Assembly: GCF_009758415.1 (NCBI RefSeq)
Contig: NZ_WQRF01000001.1
Span: 1,116,001 to 1,180,000, forward strand
DNA length: 64,000 nucleotides
DNA from: Devosia marina
Lineage (GTDB): Bacteria > Pseudomonadota > Alphaproteobacteria > Rhizobiales > Devosiaceae
Direction: 5' to 3'
Made by a program: the position numbers and the translations under genes. The first letter of the stretch is position 1; every line of letters starts with the position of its first letter. The notes beneath the pieces were generated by a model. It was not told the DNA's origin. It saw only the letters and a program-made list of their open reading frames with translations, and ran no database searches. Of the stretch, positions 35,587 through 46,967 are shown one piece after another.

Positions 35587-36369
35587 TCAGTCCGCTATCG
35601 CGCCCGGCCCCGGCTGAGCGCCTGCTGGTACCTTGCCCATGATGATCATGCCCAGCACTTCATCCTTGGTGACATCGGAGGTTTTTGCCTGCCCCACGAC
35701 CTGCCCGTTCTTCATCACCACCACCCGATCAGCCAGATCAAACACATCGTGAATATCGTGGCTGATAAGAAAGATGCCGATCCCCTCGGACTTGAGCTGC
35801 TTTATCAGCTCACCCACCTGCGCCGTTTCCTGCGGCCCCAAAGCCGCCGTCGGCTCGTCCATGATCAGAATGCGCGCATTGAACAGGATCGCCCTGGCAA
35901 TCGCCACGGACTGCCGCTGCCCTCCGGAGAGGGCCTTCACGGGCTCCTTGAAGCGGCGGAAATTGGGGTTGAGCCGCCCCATGACTTCCCGCGCCTTGGA
36001 CTCCATTGCGGCGTCGTCCAGGGTGCCGAGCGAGGTGACCATCTCGCGGCCGAGAAACAGGTTGGCCGCGGCATCGACATTGTCGGCAACAGCGAGCTGC
36101 TGATAAATCGTTTCGATGCCATAGGCCTTCGCGTCGCGCGGATTATTGATCGTCGCAGGCTCGCCATTGATGCGGATTTCCCCCTCATCGCGCTTATAGG
36201 CACCTGAGAGAATCTTGATCAGCGTCGACTTGCCTGCACCATTGTGGCCGAGCAGCCCCACCACTTCCCCGCTATGCAGGTCGATAGAAGCGCGGTCCAC
36301 GGCGTGAATGCCGCCGAAGGAGATCGAGATATCGGTCATTTCGACCAGAGGCTTGCCGGTATCCAGCAT
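35587..36369 (-). CDS. Sugar ABC transporter ATP-binding protein (XylG/FrcA type)
   Basis: A 260-residue single-cassette ATPase: Walker [15 protein letters not shown], signature [13 protein letters not shown], Walker [13 protein letters not shown] and H-loop FLISHD. E. coli XylG is a double cassette of about 510 residues; this short form is like FrcA of rhizobia. Ten bases after the permease gene. It drives import by the XylH-like channel. Confidence 0.92.
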   Translation of the reverse strand: MLDTGKPLVEMTDISISFGGIHAVDRASIDLHSGEVVGLLGHNGAGKSTLIKILSGAYKRDEGEIRINGEPATINNPRDAKAYGIETIYQQLAVADNVDAAANLFLGREMVTSLGTLDDAAMESKAREVMGRLNPNFRRFKEPVKALSGGQRQSVAIARAILFNARILIMDEPTAALGPQETAQVGELIKQLKSEGIGIFLISHDIHDVFDLADRVVVMKNGQVVGQAKTSDVTKDEVLGMIIMGKVPAGAQPGPGAIAD

Positions 36370-36379
36370 AACGCAACTC

Positions 36380-37699
36380 CTAATGCTTGTTCCGGCGGTA
36401 GAGCGTGTCGAGCCACACCGCAAAGACGAGAACCATGCCAACCACGATGGATTGCAGTGGGCTGTCGATACCCATCAGCACCATGCCCGACTGCAGCGAC
36501 TGCATCACCAGTGCCCCCAGCAGCGCCCCGGCGATCGAGCCCACGCCACCGGCCAGGGACGTGCCCCCAATCACCGCTGCGGCGATTACATAAAGCTCGT
36601 CGAGCGTCCCCAGAGCGTTGGTCGCCGCGTTGAGCCGGGCCGTCGAGATGGCGGCCGCGATAGCGCAGAGCGCACCCATCAGCATGAAAATCTTGACGGT
36701 CACCCAGCGCGTATTGATGCCGGCCAGTTCGGCCGCCTCGGGATTGCCGCCCATGGCATAGACATAGCGGCCAAAGCGCGTGCGGGTGGCCAGGAATGTC
36801 ATGACCACGCCGACGCCGACCGCGATCAACACCGGAATGGCGATGCCGTGCGAGATGAACAGACCGCCTTCTGGGACCGCGATGCCATTGGCCTCTGCGA
36901 ACCGCTCGGCAATGCGCACCGGCCAGGGATAGGCATTGGCGACCCAGACCGCTGCAATCGTCGCACCGCAGCCGATTACGGCCAGGGAAATTTCAGCCCA
37001 GACCGGTCGCTGCGGGAAGTTGAACCGCTGACGCTGGCGCCGTCCAAAATACAGCCCGATGACGATCGCAGCACAGGCCACTCCCGCGATCACCCAACTC
37101 CACAGGGCGCCGATCGACCCATCGGGCCCACCGCCCATGAGCTGGAAAGTCGAGTCCATGGGTGCCACAGTTCGACCGGCCGTGACCCACCAGGCCGCAC
37201 CGCGCCAAACCAGATATCCACCCAACGTCACGATGAAGGCCGGCACCCGCAGATAGGCAATGATCGCCCCCTGCAGCCCGCCAATACCCACACCGACGGC
37301 CAGACCCGTGGCGAGAGACAACACCCAGATCAACGGATGACCCAACCCCAACCCGAACTGCGACGGCAGTATCTGGGTCTGCATCACGCCCATCACCATG
37401 CCTACCACGCCCAGTATCGAGCCCACGGACAGGTCGATATTGCGGGTTACGATGACCAGCACCATGCCGGTAACCATCACCGCCACCGACGCGGTCTGCA
37501 CCGACAGGTTCCAAAGATTGCGCGGGGTCAGAAACAGACCACCCGAGAAGAAGTTGAAGCCAATCCAGATGATGGCCAGCGCACCGATCATGCCCAACAG
37601 GCGCGTGTCGATCTCGGTCGCGATCAGGAACCGCTGAAGCGGATTCTGCACCGTCTGGCTCGAATGCGTAGTGCTTGTCATGGCGCGCGGTTCGGCCAT
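36380..37699 (-). CDS. xylH: Sugar ABC transporter permease (XylH type)
   Basis: A 439-residue inner-membrane permease of the ribose/xylose branch. [16 protein letters not shown] near 105, [17 protein letters not shown] near 145 and the [26 protein letters not shown] block near 360 are typical. The extra length and the large periplasmic loop with GFAEANG-type sequence match XylH rather than RbsC. GGGGGA precedes the ATG. Between xylF and this gene lies a long hairpin. Confidence 0.93.
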   Translation of the reverse strand: MAEPRAMTSTTHSSQTVQNPLQRFLIATEIDTRLLGMIGALAIIWIGFNFFSGGLFLTPRNLWNLSVQTASVAVMVTGMVLVIVTRNIDLSVGSILGVVGMVMGVMQTQILPSQFGLGLGHPLIWVLSLATGLAVGVGIGGLQGAIIAYLRVPAFIVTLGGYLVWRGAAWWVTAGRTVAPMDSTFQLMGGGPDGSIGALWSWVIAGVACAAIVIGLYFGRRQRQRFNFPQRPVWAEISLAVIGCGATIAAVWVANAYPWPVRIAERFAEANGIAVPEGGLFISHGIAIPVLIAVGVGVVMTFLATRTRFGRYVYAMGGNPEAAELAGINTRWVTVKIFMLMGALCAIAAAISTARLNAATNALGTLDELYVIAAAVIGGTSLAGGVGSIAGALLGALVMQSLQSGMVLMGIDSPLQSIVVGMVLVFAVWLDTLYRRNKH

Positions 37700-37751
37700 C
37701 TATTTCCCCCATGGAAGAAGCGCTCCGGCGAACCGGGGCGCGGTCTGATCA

Positions 37752-37788
37752 AGCAAGTGCCGCAGCGCGTCACGCCGCGGCACTTGCT
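37752..37788 (-). repeat. Stem-loop between xylF and xylH
   Basis: AGCAAGTGCCGC (37752-37763) pairs perfectly with GCGGCACTTGCT (37777-37788): a 12-bp stem and a 13-base loop. It lies between the binding-protein gene and the permease gene and should stabilise the xylF message and reduce read-through, as at 10837-10875. Confidence 0.75.
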
Positions 37789-37811
37789 GGTCAGTCTAGT
37801 ACAAGATGACC

Positions 37812-38846
37812 TCAGTCACACGCGGCGACTGAGCCAGCCGCAACGCCCTGGCACACCACGTCCTTGGAAACCCAGCCGGCGTCGATCACGACGTTAAGGT
37901 TATCCTGGGTCACCGGCACGGGTGGCAAGAGCACAGCATTCATCTCGACGCCATTGGGGCCATCGGAGAATGTGGTTGCACCAGTGACTTCGTTCAGGGC
38001 GGCACCACCGGCCAGTTCGACCGCAATTTCAGCGGCCTTCTTGCCCAGTTCGCGCGCATCCTTCCACACCGACACCGTCTGGGTACCCAGGGCAATGCGG
38101 TTGAGGGCAGCATGATCGCCATCCTGTCCGGAGACGGGCACAGAACCGGCAAGTCCCTGAGCACTTAGGGCCGCAATAGCACCGCCGGCGGTACCGTCAT
38201 TAGAAGCGACCACGGCGTCGACTTCGTTGTTATTGGCGGTAAGGAACTGTTCCATATTGCCTTGGGCGACTTCAGGATTCCAGTTGTCGGTATAAGCCTC
38301 GCCAACATTGACGATGGCGCCGGAATCGATCGCGTCTTGGAGCACTTCCATCTGGCCGGCAAACAGGAAATCGGCGTTCGGATCGGCCGAGTTGCCCTTG
38401 ATGAAGACGTAATTACCCTCAGGCTGCACCTCGAACACACCGCGGGCCTGCATGCGGCCCACTTCCTTGTTGTCGAAAGTCAGGTAGAAGGCGTCCGGGT
38501 TCTCGATCAGACGGTCATAGCCGACCACTGGGATACCTTCTGCCACAGCGGCAGCCACCGCGGGACCGATGGCATCGCTATCCTGCGCCAGAACGATCAG
38601 CGCATCTGCACCCTGGCTGATCAGGCTCTCGATATCGGTCAACTGCTTGGACGCGGACGACTGGGCGTCAGCCGAGATATATTCGGCGCCGGCAGCATCG
38701 AGCGCGGCCCTGATAGCGGCTTCATCAGTTTTCCAGCGTTCTTCCTGGAAATTGTTCCAGGACACGCCGACGACAATCTGGTCCTGCGCGGCAGCCGAAC
38801 CGATAAGCACGGTCGACGCCAGCAGAACTGCTGCAAATTTCTTCAT
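37812..38846 (-). CDS. xylF: D-xylose-type periplasmic binding protein XylF
   Basis: A 344-residue periplasmic sugar-binding protein with a signal peptide ([21 protein letters not shown]). The start of the mature chain ([20 protein letters not shown]), the VVGYDRLI segment near 125 and the [25 protein letters not shown] region near 255 are XylF hallmarks. GGGAGGA precedes the ATG at 38846. First gene of xylFHG, divergent from a ROK regulator. No xylose isomerase or kinase gene is in the window. Confidence 0.92.
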   Translation of the reverse strand: MKKFAAVLLASTVLIGSAAAQDQIVVGVSWNNFQEERWKTDEAAIRAALDAAGAEYISADAQSSASKQLTDIESLISQGADALIVLAQDSDAIGPAVAAAVAEGIPVVGYDRLIENPDAFYLTFDNKEVGRMQARGVFEVQPEGNYVFIKGNSADPNADFLFAGQMEVLQDAIDSGAIVNVGEAYTDNWNPEVAQGNMEQFLTANNNEVDAVVASNDGTAGGAIAALSAQGLAGSVPVSGQDGDHAALNRIALGTQTVSVWKDARELGKKAAEIAVELAGGAALNEVTGATTFSDGPNGVEMNAVLLPPVPVTQDNLNVVIDAGWVSKDVVCQGVAAGSVAACD

Positions 38847-39075
38847 ATCTGTCCTCCCATGGGCAGAATTGCTGCCCGCAATGCAAGTTGGCGGCTTGAC
38901 CCCAACAGGGCGCCGCCTCCCTGCGCCCTGAGCATTAATTTTACTGCTCGAAAAAAGGTCTCGCATGCGCTGCCGCGACATGTCAACTTCATTTTCGGAC
39001 ATCGAAGAAATTCGGAAGTTGCGATATGGCGTGCACAATGCTGATTTGGATATTGGGGTTGGGGGAGAAGACCGC

Positions 39076-40308
39076 TTGACGCGAAACGTCAGCGATAGTG
39101 ATAGCGTCCGTCGGCAAAATCGCGGACTTATCCTGGGTGCCCTGCGCTCAGGCGGCCCTCAGTCGCGCACTGCTTTGGCAGGTATTACGGGCCTTAGCCA
39201 CGCCAGCGTTACAGCTATCATGCAGGACCTGCTCGCGCAGCGGATCGTTGAAGAGCTCACCAGTCACGAACGCACCGATGGGCGCATGCGTGGAAGGCCG
39301 GCCACCCTGGTAGGCTTCCGGCGCGCGGCCGCCTATGTGGCCCTCTTCGAGATCGACGTGAATCGCCTGCGCGCTTCGCTTGTCGATTATTCGGGCGTAC
39401 TGGTGGACCGGATCGAAACGGCCATATCACCATCGACTTTTGCCGAAACGCCACCCGGCGGCTTTTTCGCCGCGCATCTGGATAGCCTTCGCGGCCGCAC
39501 GCCACAGGCCGTCCGGACACTCCGCCGCATCGCCATCAGTGTTCAAGGCATTCTCAACCCGGACAATAGTGGCCTCAAATGGTCGCCCATTGCCAGTCTG
39601 GCCGGGTCATCCTTCGCGCATGACCTTGCCCGAGACTCAGGTTTGCCGGTCGCTCTCTACAAGCGTGGCCGTCTGCTGGCCGAAGGCACGCGCTGGCTCG
39701 ACCCCGGCCTGCTTCAATCCAGCGTGGCCACGGTCTTTGTCGGCTCGACGGTCGCCATGGGCCTTAGCCTCCACGGCCATATCACCGGTCGCAGCGAGGG
39801 CGGCGCCACCGAGTTCGGCCATATGAACCACATGCCCAACGGCGCCCTTTGCCGTTGCGGCATGCGCGGCTGCATCGAGGCCTATGCGGCCGACTATGGC
39901 ATCTTGCGCACCAGCTATTCGGTGCCCGAAACCACCCCCCCTGCCCCTTCCGTTCCTGCGCAGCAGTTCGACGCACTGATCCAGCGCGCCGAAGCCGGTG
40001 ACAGAGACGCGACTCATGGCTTCAATCTGGCCGGTCGTGCCATCGGCTATGGGCTGAGCCGCATGATGGCCATGTTCGATCCCAGTCACATCCTTATTGT
40101 CGGACCCGGTGCGCGCGCCCTGGACTTGTTTAGGCCCGAAGTCGAGGCCGCACTGTCCTCCTCCCTGGTCTGCAAGATCAACGGCCTGCCCAAGATTCTC
40201 GCTCACCCCGACGAGCGAGAGCCCATCTTCAGGGGCCTGATGATGAAGACCCTGTCGACACTCGACCAGACCGATTTCGCAGCCCTCGAAACAGGCAGCC
40301 GGGTCTAG
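39076..40308 (+). CDS. ROK-family transcriptional regulator (XylR/NagC type)
   Basis: A 410-residue regulator: N-terminal MarR-like helix-turn-helix ([25 protein letters not shown]), then a sugar-kinase-like domain with the zinc-binding ROK motif [13 protein letters not shown]. The start is placed at TTG 39076, preceded by GGGGGAGAAG and matching the usual beginning of these proteins; ATG 38965 would cover the xylF promoter region. It most likely represses xylFHG and responds to xylose. Confidence 0.88.
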   Translation: MTRNVSDSDSVRRQNRGLILGALRSGGPQSRTALAGITGLSHASVTAIMQDLLAQRIVEELTSHERTDGRMRGRPATLVGFRRAAAYVALFEIDVNRLRASLVDYSGVLVDRIETAISPSTFAETPPGGFFAAHLDSLRGRTPQAVRTLRRIAISVQGILNPDNSGLKWSPIASLAGSSFAHDLARDSGLPVALYKRGRLLAEGTRWLDPGLLQSSVATVFVGSTVAMGLSLHGHITGRSEGGATEFGHMNHMPNGALCRCGMRGCIEAYAADYGILRTSYSVPETTPPAPSVPAQQFDALIQRAEAGDRDATHGFNLAGRAIGYGLSRMMAMFDPSHILIVGPGARALDLFRPEVEAALSSSLVCKINGLPKILAHPDEREPIFRGLMMKTLSTLDQTDFAALETGSRV

Positions 40309-40500
40309 CGCGTTCACGCTATCTGCGATCCAATGATTATTCTGGAGTTGACACATTGCGCCGCAGTAAAGTCTGATCCTGATCATGCCACCGTCAAACA
40401 TCAACTGATACGAGCCAGCGCTTTTGAAATTTTAATACTGCCATTACAAATATGACGTGCAGTATTCATCCGACAACGCCTGGACGATCGGAGCACCACC

Positions 40501-41925
40501 ATGGCCAAGAAGGTAATTCCTGTCATTCTGGCCGGTGGCCAGGGCACGCGGCTCTGGCCGATGTCGCGCGTAGCGCGCCCCAAGCAGTTCTTGCCCCTCA
40601 CGGGCCCCCTCAGCCTTTTCCAGAAGACGCTGCAGCGTGTGAATAGCTCCTTGTATTCCGCCCCGCCCGTCGTCGTCACCAATGCGGAATACCGCTTCCT
40701 TGTTGCCGAGCAGGCTGCCGAGATCGAAATAGCGCCCTCAAGCATTCTGCTGGAGCCTGTAGGCAGAAACACAGCCCTTGCCATGGCAGCCGCCGCGGCC
40801 CACGTCCTGCAATGTTACGGCGACGCCATCCTACATGTCGTTCCTTCAGACCATGCGGTTGAAATCACTGATGGCTATTGGCTGGCAGTTACCGAGGCCA
40901 TAGTGGCCGCCGAGGCAGGCAAGCTGGTCACCTTTGGACAGGTGCCGACCCATCCCGAAACAGCATTTGGCTACATCCAGGCGGATGCCAAGGTTGGCGC
41001 GGGCGCTTGTCCCGTGCAACGGTTCGTCGAGAAACCCAACATGCAAGGGGCCATTGAGATGCTCTCCGCTAGGGGACATTTCTGGAACTCGGGCATGTTC
41101 GTCCTTGACTCCGTCGACTTTCTCAGTGAGTGCCGGACGCTGGCGCCGCAGACCTTCGAGGCAGCACAAGCCGCTGTGGCTGGAGCCAGTGCCGATCTCG
41201 ACTTCATACGGCTCGACGCCCCCTCATGTACGGGAGCGCCGGATATTTCGGTCGACTATGCAATCTTCGAGAAGACGGACAAGGCCGCGGTTGTTGCCGT
41301 CGACTTTCCCTGGTCGGACCTGGGCAGCTGGGACGCTGTGTGGAAATCGGCTCAGCGCGATCCGTCCGGCAATGTCACGCAGGGTGCCGTGACCCTGGAT
41401 GGCGTATCCGATTCTTTGGTTGTGACCGATCACGCCCATGTGGCGGTCAACGGCGTCGAGGATATCGCCGTAATCGCTACCAACGATGCGGTCTATGTCG
41501 GCCGGCTCTCGGACGCGCAAAAGGTTGGCGATATGGTTCAGCGCATGCGCGCCGACGCCGAAACAACCGGCCTGACCGAAGTGCATCGCACCGCCTATCG
41601 GCCATGGGGTGGCTATTCATCCGTGCTCAGTGGCGACCGCTTCCAGGTCAAGCGGCTGTTCGTCAAGCCCGGCAGAAAGCTCAGCCTGCAAAAGCACCAC
41701 CACCGCGCTGAACATTGGGTGGTCGTGCGTGGCACGGCGGAAGTAACCATTGACGGCACCGTAAGCGTGGTGACCGAAAACGAGTCCATCTACCTGCCGC
41801 CCGGTTGCGTGCATCGCCTCGCCAATCCCGGCAAGATCGACCTGGAACTGATCGAGGTGCAGACCGGCTCCTACCTGGGCGAAGATGACATCATCCGCAT
41901 CGAAGATGAATTCGGCCGGGTCTGA
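40501..41925 (+). CDS. manC: Mannose-1-phosphate guanylyltransferase / mannose-6-phosphate isomerase (type II)
   Basis: A 474-residue bifunctional enzyme making GDP-mannose. The N-terminal nucleotidyltransferase (PVILAGGQGTRLWPMSR, FVEKP, WNSGMFV) is followed by a C-terminal cupin isomerase domain (RPWGGYSSVLSG, KPGRKLSLQKHHHRAEHWVV). It supplies GDP-mannose for surface polysaccharide. It stands alone; phosphomannomutase is 12 kb downstream. It converges with cysNC. Confidence 0.95.
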   Translation: MAKKVIPVILAGGQGTRLWPMSRVARPKQFLPLTGPLSLFQKTLQRVNSSLYSAPPVVVTNAEYRFLVAEQAAEIEIAPSSILLEPVGRNTALAMAAAAAHVLQCYGDAILHVVPSDHAVEITDGYWLAVTEAIVAAEAGKLVTFGQVPTHPETAFGYIQADAKVGAGACPVQRFVEKPNMQGAIEMLSARGHFWNSGMFVLDSVDFLSECRTLAPQTFEAAQAAVAGASADLDFIRLDAPSCTGAPDISVDYAIFEKTDKAAVVAVDFPWSDLGSWDAVWKSAQRDPSGNVTQGAVTLDGVSDSLVVTDHAHVAVNGVEDIAVIATNDAVYVGRLSDAQKVGDMVQRMRADAETTGLTEVHRTAYRPWGGYSSVLSGDRFQVKRLFVKPGRKLSLQKHHHRAEHWVVVRGTAEVTIDGTVSVVTENESIYLPPGCVHRLANPGKIDLELIEVQTGSYLGEDDIIRIEDEFGRV

Positions 41926-41979
41926 CCCAGCACGCCAAGCTGACTGGTACCATTGGCAACGGCCAATCCCGGCGCCGTT

Positions 41980-43866
41980 TCAGAGCTTGAGGAAGGCGTG
42001 GAGCTGATCTGCCAGGACCTCCGGGCCCGCTTCGGCGCCATGCAAAACCAGCTCGGCATCTTCCGGCGGTTCGAAGGGTGAATCGATGCCGGTGAAATTC
42101 TTGATCTCCCCAGCGCGCGCCCGCTTGTAGAGCCCCTTGGGATCGCGCGCCTCGCAGACCTCTAGCGGAGTATCCACATAGACCTCGGTGAAATCGGTAT
42201 CCCCGGCAATCTCGCGCGCCAGCCGGCGCTCTTTTTCAAAGGGTGAGATGAACGACACCAGCACGATCAAGCCGGCATCGGCCATCAGCCGTGCCACCTC
42301 GGCAACGCGGCGAATATTTTCGATCCGCGCGGCCTCGGTAAACCCCAGGTCCTTGTTCAGTCCATGCCGGACGTTGTCACCGTCCAGAATATAGGCGTGC
42401 CGCCCTTCGGCAGTCAGCCGCTTCTCAAGTAGGTTGGCAACCGAGGACTTGCCTGAGCCCGAAAGACCCGTGAACCAGATGATGCGAGGCGATTGCCCCT
42501 TCATCTGTGCGCGCACTTCACGATTCACGTCAAAGGATTGGTAGGTCAGGTTCTGGGCACGCCGCAGGCCGAATTCGATGGTCCCTGCTCCCAGCGTGGC
42601 GTTGGATATCCGGTCAACCAGGATGAAACCGCCAGTGCGCCCATTGCTGGCATAGGGATCGAAAGCAATCGGCTTGTCGGTGTTGAGCGTGACCGTGGCG
42701 ACCTCATTCAGATCGATCTTGGTTGCCGCCGTCTGCTCCAGCGTGTTCACATTGGTCCGGAACTTGAGATCGGTAATGGTCGCCGGCACCGTCTGCGTGC
42801 CGATCTTGAGCAGATAAGAGCGCCCCGGATAGGCCGGCTCCTCGTTCATCCAGACCACCCTGGCCTGGAACTGATTGGAATAATCCAGTGTCTCCCCCGG
42901 CCGCGAAAGCACGTCGCCACGCGAGATATCCACCTCGCGATCAAGCACCAGCGTCACCGCCTGCCCGGCAATGGCATGGTCCAGATCACCATCCATGGTG
43001 ACAATGCGGCTGACGACGGCCGGTTTGCGCGATGCAGCAATCAGCACCTCGTCGCCCACCGCTATCGTCCCGGATGCAACCGTTCCGGAGAACCCGCGGA
43101 AGTCAAGGTTGGGCCGGTTAACCCACTGCACCGGAAAGCGAAATTTCTCGGTCGTGCGATCCTCGGAAACGTCGATGGTTTCGAGATAGGGCACCAGTGC
43201 CTCGCCCTCATACCACGGCGTATTCTCGCTGGGGCGCAGGATATTATCGCCTCGCAGCGCCGAGACAGGCACGGCTGCCAGTGACTTGAAACCCAGCGGT
43301 TCTGCGAAGGCGCGATACTCAGCCACGATGCGGTCAAACGCTTCCTGATCGTAGTCCACCAGGTCAATCTTGTTGACTACCAGCACCACATGCTTCACCC
43401 CGATCAGCGAGAGGATGAAGCTGTGCCGCCGGGTCTGGGTCAGCACACCCTTGCGTGCATCGATCAACACCAGCGCCAGCTCCGCATTGGAGGCACCTGT
43501 CGCCATGTTGCGGGTGTACTGCTCATGGCCCGGCGTATCGGCCACGATGAACTTGCGCTTGTCGGTCGAGAAGAACCGGTAGGCCACGTCAATCGTGATG
43601 CCCTGCTCCCGCTCGGCCACAAGGCCATCTACCAGTAGGGAAAAATCGATCCCCTCGTCGCCCACCGTGCGGTTGTGGCTTTCTTTCTTGAGACTAGCCA
43701 ACTGGTCATCGAGGATGAGCTGGCTATCGTAGAGCAGCCGTCCAATCAGCGTTGATTTGCCGTCATCGACGCTTCCGCAGGTAAGAAAGCGCAAGAGCGA
43801 TTTTTCAGTCTGCTGGGCGAGCCAGAGATCAAGGCTGTTATCGGCAGTAGCAGGAATTGCGGACAT
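41980..43866 (-). CDS. cysNC: Bifunctional sulfate adenylyltransferase subunit 1 / adenylyl-sulfate kinase (NodQ-like)
   Basis: A 628-residue fusion. The N-terminal CysN GTPase has G1 GSVDDGKSTLIGRLL (about 32), G3 DTPGHEQYTRNM and NKID; the C-terminal CysC kinase begins near 457 with P-loop GLSGSGKS at 467-474 and DGDNVRHGLN. With CysD it makes APS and then PAPS. The fusion, as in rhizobial NodQ/CysNC, channels sulfate to PAPS for cysteine synthesis or sulfation. Two bases separate it from cysD. Confidence 0.96.
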   Translation of the reverse strand: MSAIPATADNSLDLWLAQQTEKSLLRFLTCGSVDDGKSTLIGRLLYDSQLILDDQLASLKKESHNRTVGDEGIDFSLLVDGLVAEREQGITIDVAYRFFSTDKRKFIVADTPGHEQYTRNMATGASNAELALVLIDARKGVLTQTRRHSFILSLIGVKHVVLVVNKIDLVDYDQEAFDRIVAEYRAFAEPLGFKSLAAVPVSALRGDNILRPSENTPWYEGEALVPYLETIDVSEDRTTEKFRFPVQWVNRPNLDFRGFSGTVASGTIAVGDEVLIAASRKPAVVSRIVTMDGDLDHAIAGQAVTLVLDREVDISRGDVLSRPGETLDYSNQFQARVVWMNEEPAYPGRSYLLKIGTQTVPATITDLKFRTNVNTLEQTAATKIDLNEVATVTLNTDKPIAFDPYASNGRTGGFILVDRISNATLGAGTIEFGLRRAQNLTYQSFDVNREVRAQMKGQSPRIIWFTGLSGSGKSSVANLLEKRLTAEGRHAYILDGDNVRHGLNKDLGFTEAARIENIRRVAEVARLMADAGLIVLVSFISPFEKERRLAREIAGDTDFTEVYVDTPLEVCEARDPKGLYKRARAGEIKNFTGIDSPFEPPEDAELVLHGAEAGPEVLADQLHAFLKL

Positions 43867-43868
43867 GA

Positions 43869-44780
43869 CTAGAAATACCCTTCCTGCTTCTTCTTTTCCA
43901 TCGAACCAACGCTATCGCTGTCGATCAGGCGCCCCTCGCGTTCCGAAGTGCGGCTGGCCTGCATTTCCATGATAATGGAGGGCAGATCGGCGGCATCGGA
44001 CCGGATCGCGCCAGTTAGCGGATAACACCCCAGCGTGCGGAACCGCACCACTTCCTCTTTGGGCGTTTCGCCCGGATTGAGCGGCAGGCGTTCGTCGTCG
44101 ACCATGATCAGCGTGCCCGAGCGCTCGACCACCGGCCGAGGCCGCGCAAAATAGAGCGGAACAATGGGAATCTGTTCAGAATAGATATAGGTCCACACAT
44201 CGAGCTCGGTCCAATTCGAGATCGGAAACACCCGCATGCTCTCGCCCGGATTGAGCCGCGTGTTGAAGGTCCGCCACAACTCGGGCCGCTGGTTCTTGGG
44301 ATCCCAGGCATGGCTGGCATTGCGATGCGAGAACACGCGCTCCTTCGCGCGTGACTTTTCCTCGTCACGCCGCGCCCCGCCAATGGCGGCATCATAGCGC
44401 CCCGCGGTCAGGGCCTGGCGCAGCGCTGCCGTCTTCATGATGTCGGTGTACCGCGAAGACCCGTGGTCAAACGGGTTGATGCCGTCGCGGACGCCATCCT
44501 GATTGGTGTGGGTAATCAGATCGAACCCGTATTCCTCCGCCGTTCTGTCGCGGAAAGCGATCATCTCGCGGAATTTGAACGTCGTATCGACATGCAAAAG
44601 CGGGAACGGAATCTTGCTCGGAAAGAACGCCTTGCGCGCTAGATGCAACAAGACGCTCGAATCCTTGCCGATCGAGTACATCATCACTGGCCGCTCAAAA
44701 CTCGCGGCAACCTCACGCAGGATCTCGATGCTTTCGGCCTCAAGGGTCTGCAAATGCGTCAGTCGATTCTGGTCCAACAC
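43869..44780 (-). CDS. cysD: Sulfate adenylyltransferase subunit 2
   Basis: A 303-residue ATP pyrophosphatase-type subunit ([20 protein letters not shown] is the PP-loop, about 34-53; later [20 protein letters not shown] and [10 protein letters not shown]). It adenylates sulfate to APS with CysN. Start codon is GTG 44780 (no upstream ATG in frame), weakly preceded by GGATAAGA. First gene of cysD-cysNC. Confidence 0.95.
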   Translation of the reverse strand: MLDQNRLTHLQTLEAESIEILREVAASFERPVMMYSIGKDSSVLLHLARKAFFPSKIPFPLLHVDTTFKFREMIAFRDRTAEEYGFDLITHTNQDGVRDGINPFDHGSSRYTDIMKTAALRQALTAGRYDAAIGGARRDEEKSRAKERVFSHRNASHAWDPKNQRPELWRTFNTRLNPGESMRVFPISNWTELDVWTYIYSEQIPIVPLYFARPRPVVERSGTLIMVDDERLPLNPGETPKEEVVRFRTLGCYPLTGAIRSDAADLPSIIMEMQASRTSEREGRLIDSDSVGSMEKKKQEGYF

Positions 44781-45087
44781 TCTTATCCGGAACTGGGGCC
44801 TGGCGGCGGAGATTTGACAAGGTTTCGTACCCTCCAGCGGCCTCGATCTTCAACCCGAAAACTGCCTGAAACGCTGGCACTACAGGGTCTTGAGGCAAAT
44901 TTGTGCACCGACGGGGCAGCGCGTGTGAAAGCCCACCCTAAGCGCCCGGACAGCCGCACCGCGCAATGCGCGCGTCCCCCGATTGGCGGAAAAAAAGTTC
45001 ACCGGCGTCCGACCGACGCAAAGCTCAGAGATATGCGCTTTTATCTGTTGTGCGATCGCCCCTCTCGATGATAAACGGCACCGCAAT

Positions 45088-45163
<76 letters not shown>

Positions 45164-45476
45164 CAATTCCCCTTCAAAACAAAATTAATGACGGGAAGCG
45201 CGGGCGCCCAAACTTTCGCCCCGCATCCACCTTGGGTCCAAACGTGCGAGATTCCAGGGTGGAGGGTTCATCATGGTGAACCGCATGGGGACTGTCGGAG
45301 GCTCTAACGCCCAATTAGGATAGAGCCTAATGAGCAAGACAACGACCATGTTTCTCCCTGAGGTGCGGACCCAAGCTGAGCGGATGTGATAGAGGATTGC
45401 GAGGATATCCGCCTCGCTGAGCCGCCGTGATTTCGCTTTCCCAGAAGATCGGCTGCTTGGCCCTCACCCCGGACGA
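45164..45476. other. Intergenic stretch after tRNA-Thr
   Basis: No gene supported. Overlapping minus-strand frames (45327-45803) mirror the transposase remnant. No direct repeat of the tRNA-Thr 3' end was found. Confidence 0.35.
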
Positions 45477-45880
45477 TTGGATAAAGAAGACCGAAGTCGA
45501 TGGCGCTCGAGTTGCCGGCGCGCCCAAAACGATGAAGACCTCAAGCACGAGGCCATAAGGGCCCTTGCCGAGAATTTCTCGGTCTATTGGATCCGCAAGG
45601 TTTGGCGCCAGCCGCAGCGGGAAGGGTTCGATGTTGCGCGATGCACGGCGCAAACGCTGATGCGGCAGCGCGGCTTGCAGGGTGTCACTTGCGGCAAACC
45701 GGTGCGCACCACGATTATCGACAAAGCCCTCCTTGCCCGCTCGACCAAACGTACCGTCAGTTCCAAGCACCGGTGCCCGACCGATTCTGCCCTCAGACTT
45801 CACCTATGTCGCCACATGAGCTGACTTCGTTTACCTGGCCTTCGTCATCGACGCGGCCCCTGACGCAGCGATGACGCGGT
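45477..45880 (+). pseudogene. Degenerate IS3-family transposase (OrfB N-terminal and catalytic start)
   Basis: One frame reads ALAENFSVYWIRKVWRQPQR and QTLMRQRGLQGVTCGKPVRT, the helix-turn-helix part of an IS3 OrfB; the continuation SDFTYVATWADFVYLAFVID, with the first catalytic Asp, is in another frame. At least one frameshift is present and the rest of the gene is absent. It is not functional. It is a different lineage from the copy at 6.3 kb. Confidence 0.7.
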
Positions 45881-46159
45881 CGAGTTCATCACTGTTGAAT
45901 GCGCGCAACAAATTGCGCCCACCTGAGCGCAATGGATAAAATTTTATTCAATTTGCCGGGGTTACGGCCCCAACCGTATGCGGTCATAAAGCGCGCAAAA
46001 CCAACACGGGCTTCAAATACGCTCGGCAATTTGTGTCGAACTGATCCAAAGTCTTATTCAAATGCCGCAGGACGCCGGGAGGGCACCTACGCCAGGCTGG
46101 TGAGGTGCCACCGCCCATGATAGGCAAGCGTCCAATAGCAACCAGGAAGGAATCGCGGC

Positions 46160-46921
46160 ATGACCAGAATCTGCGTCGTGACCAGCCAGACCCCTGCAGC
46201 ACAGGATGCTGCCGCGAGGTTGCGCGATCGCTACGGATTTGCCGAGCTGGACAATGCCGATTTCGTCTTGGCATTGGGAGGAGACGGGTTGATGCTCGAA
46301 ACGCTCCATCGCGTCATCGGCACGGACAAACCTGTTTACGGAATGAACTTCGGGTCAGTTGGCTTTCTCATGAACGCGTTCAGCGAGGAGGACCTAGAAG
46401 AACGTCTTTTCGCTAGCCAACGCACGCGCATTTATCCGCTGTCGATGCATGTAACCGACACTTCAGGCCAGGAACGCGCTGCCTTGGCAATCAATGAAGT
46501 ATCCTTGTTCCGCTCAAGCTATCAGGCAGCCAAGTTGCAGATCATCGTTGATGGTGAGACCAGGCTCGAGGAGTTGATATGCGACGGCGCCTTGGTGGCA
46601 ACTCCGGCAGGGTCTACTGCTTACAATCTCTCAGCCCACGGCCCCATTCTTCCGATAGAGGCCCCTCTTCTCGCTTTAACCCCGATTTCCCCTTTTCGAC
46701 CGCGTAGATGGCGCGGCGCAATTTTGTCGAACAGGGCAGTCGTCAAATTCACTACACTCGAGGCAGCCAAACGGCCGGTAAGTGCAGTGGCCGACAACAT
46801 CGAATTTCAAAACGTGCTTGAAGTCACCGTCCGGGAGGATCGCTCCCACGGAGTAACTCTGTTATTCGATCCCGGCACCAGCCTTGAGGAAAGAGTTCTA
46901 AGCGAGCAGTTCCGCTATTAG
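46160..46921 (+). CDS. nadK: NAD kinase
   Basis: A 253-residue enzyme phosphorylating NAD to NADP. The GGDG motif (LALGGDGLMLETLH, near 40), NEVSLFR near 113 and the glycine-rich TPAGSTAYNLSAHGPI near 150 are all present. Start follows AAGGAATCG. Ends convergent with DUF2336. Confidence 0.95.
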   Translation: MTRICVVTSQTPAAQDAAARLRDRYGFAELDNADFVLALGGDGLMLETLHRVIGTDKPVYGMNFGSVGFLMNAFSEEDLEERLFASQRTRIYPLSMHVTDTSGQERAALAINEVSLFRSSYQAAKLQIIVDGETRLEELICDGALVATPAGSTAYNLSAHGPILPIEAPLLALTPISPFRPRRWRGAILSNRAVVKFTTLEAAKRPVSAVADNIEFQNVLEVTVREDRSHGVTLLFDPGTSLEERVLSEQFRY

Positions 46922-46967
46922 GCGTGCACAGGATTCCACGTCATTGGGCCATCCTTCGTCGTCCCGA

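Noticed and set aside
36308-37897. 529-codon open frame antisense to xylH
   Set aside because: It mirrors a clearly real permease gene in GC-rich DNA; its translation is rich in His, Arg, Asp and Gln without any domain.
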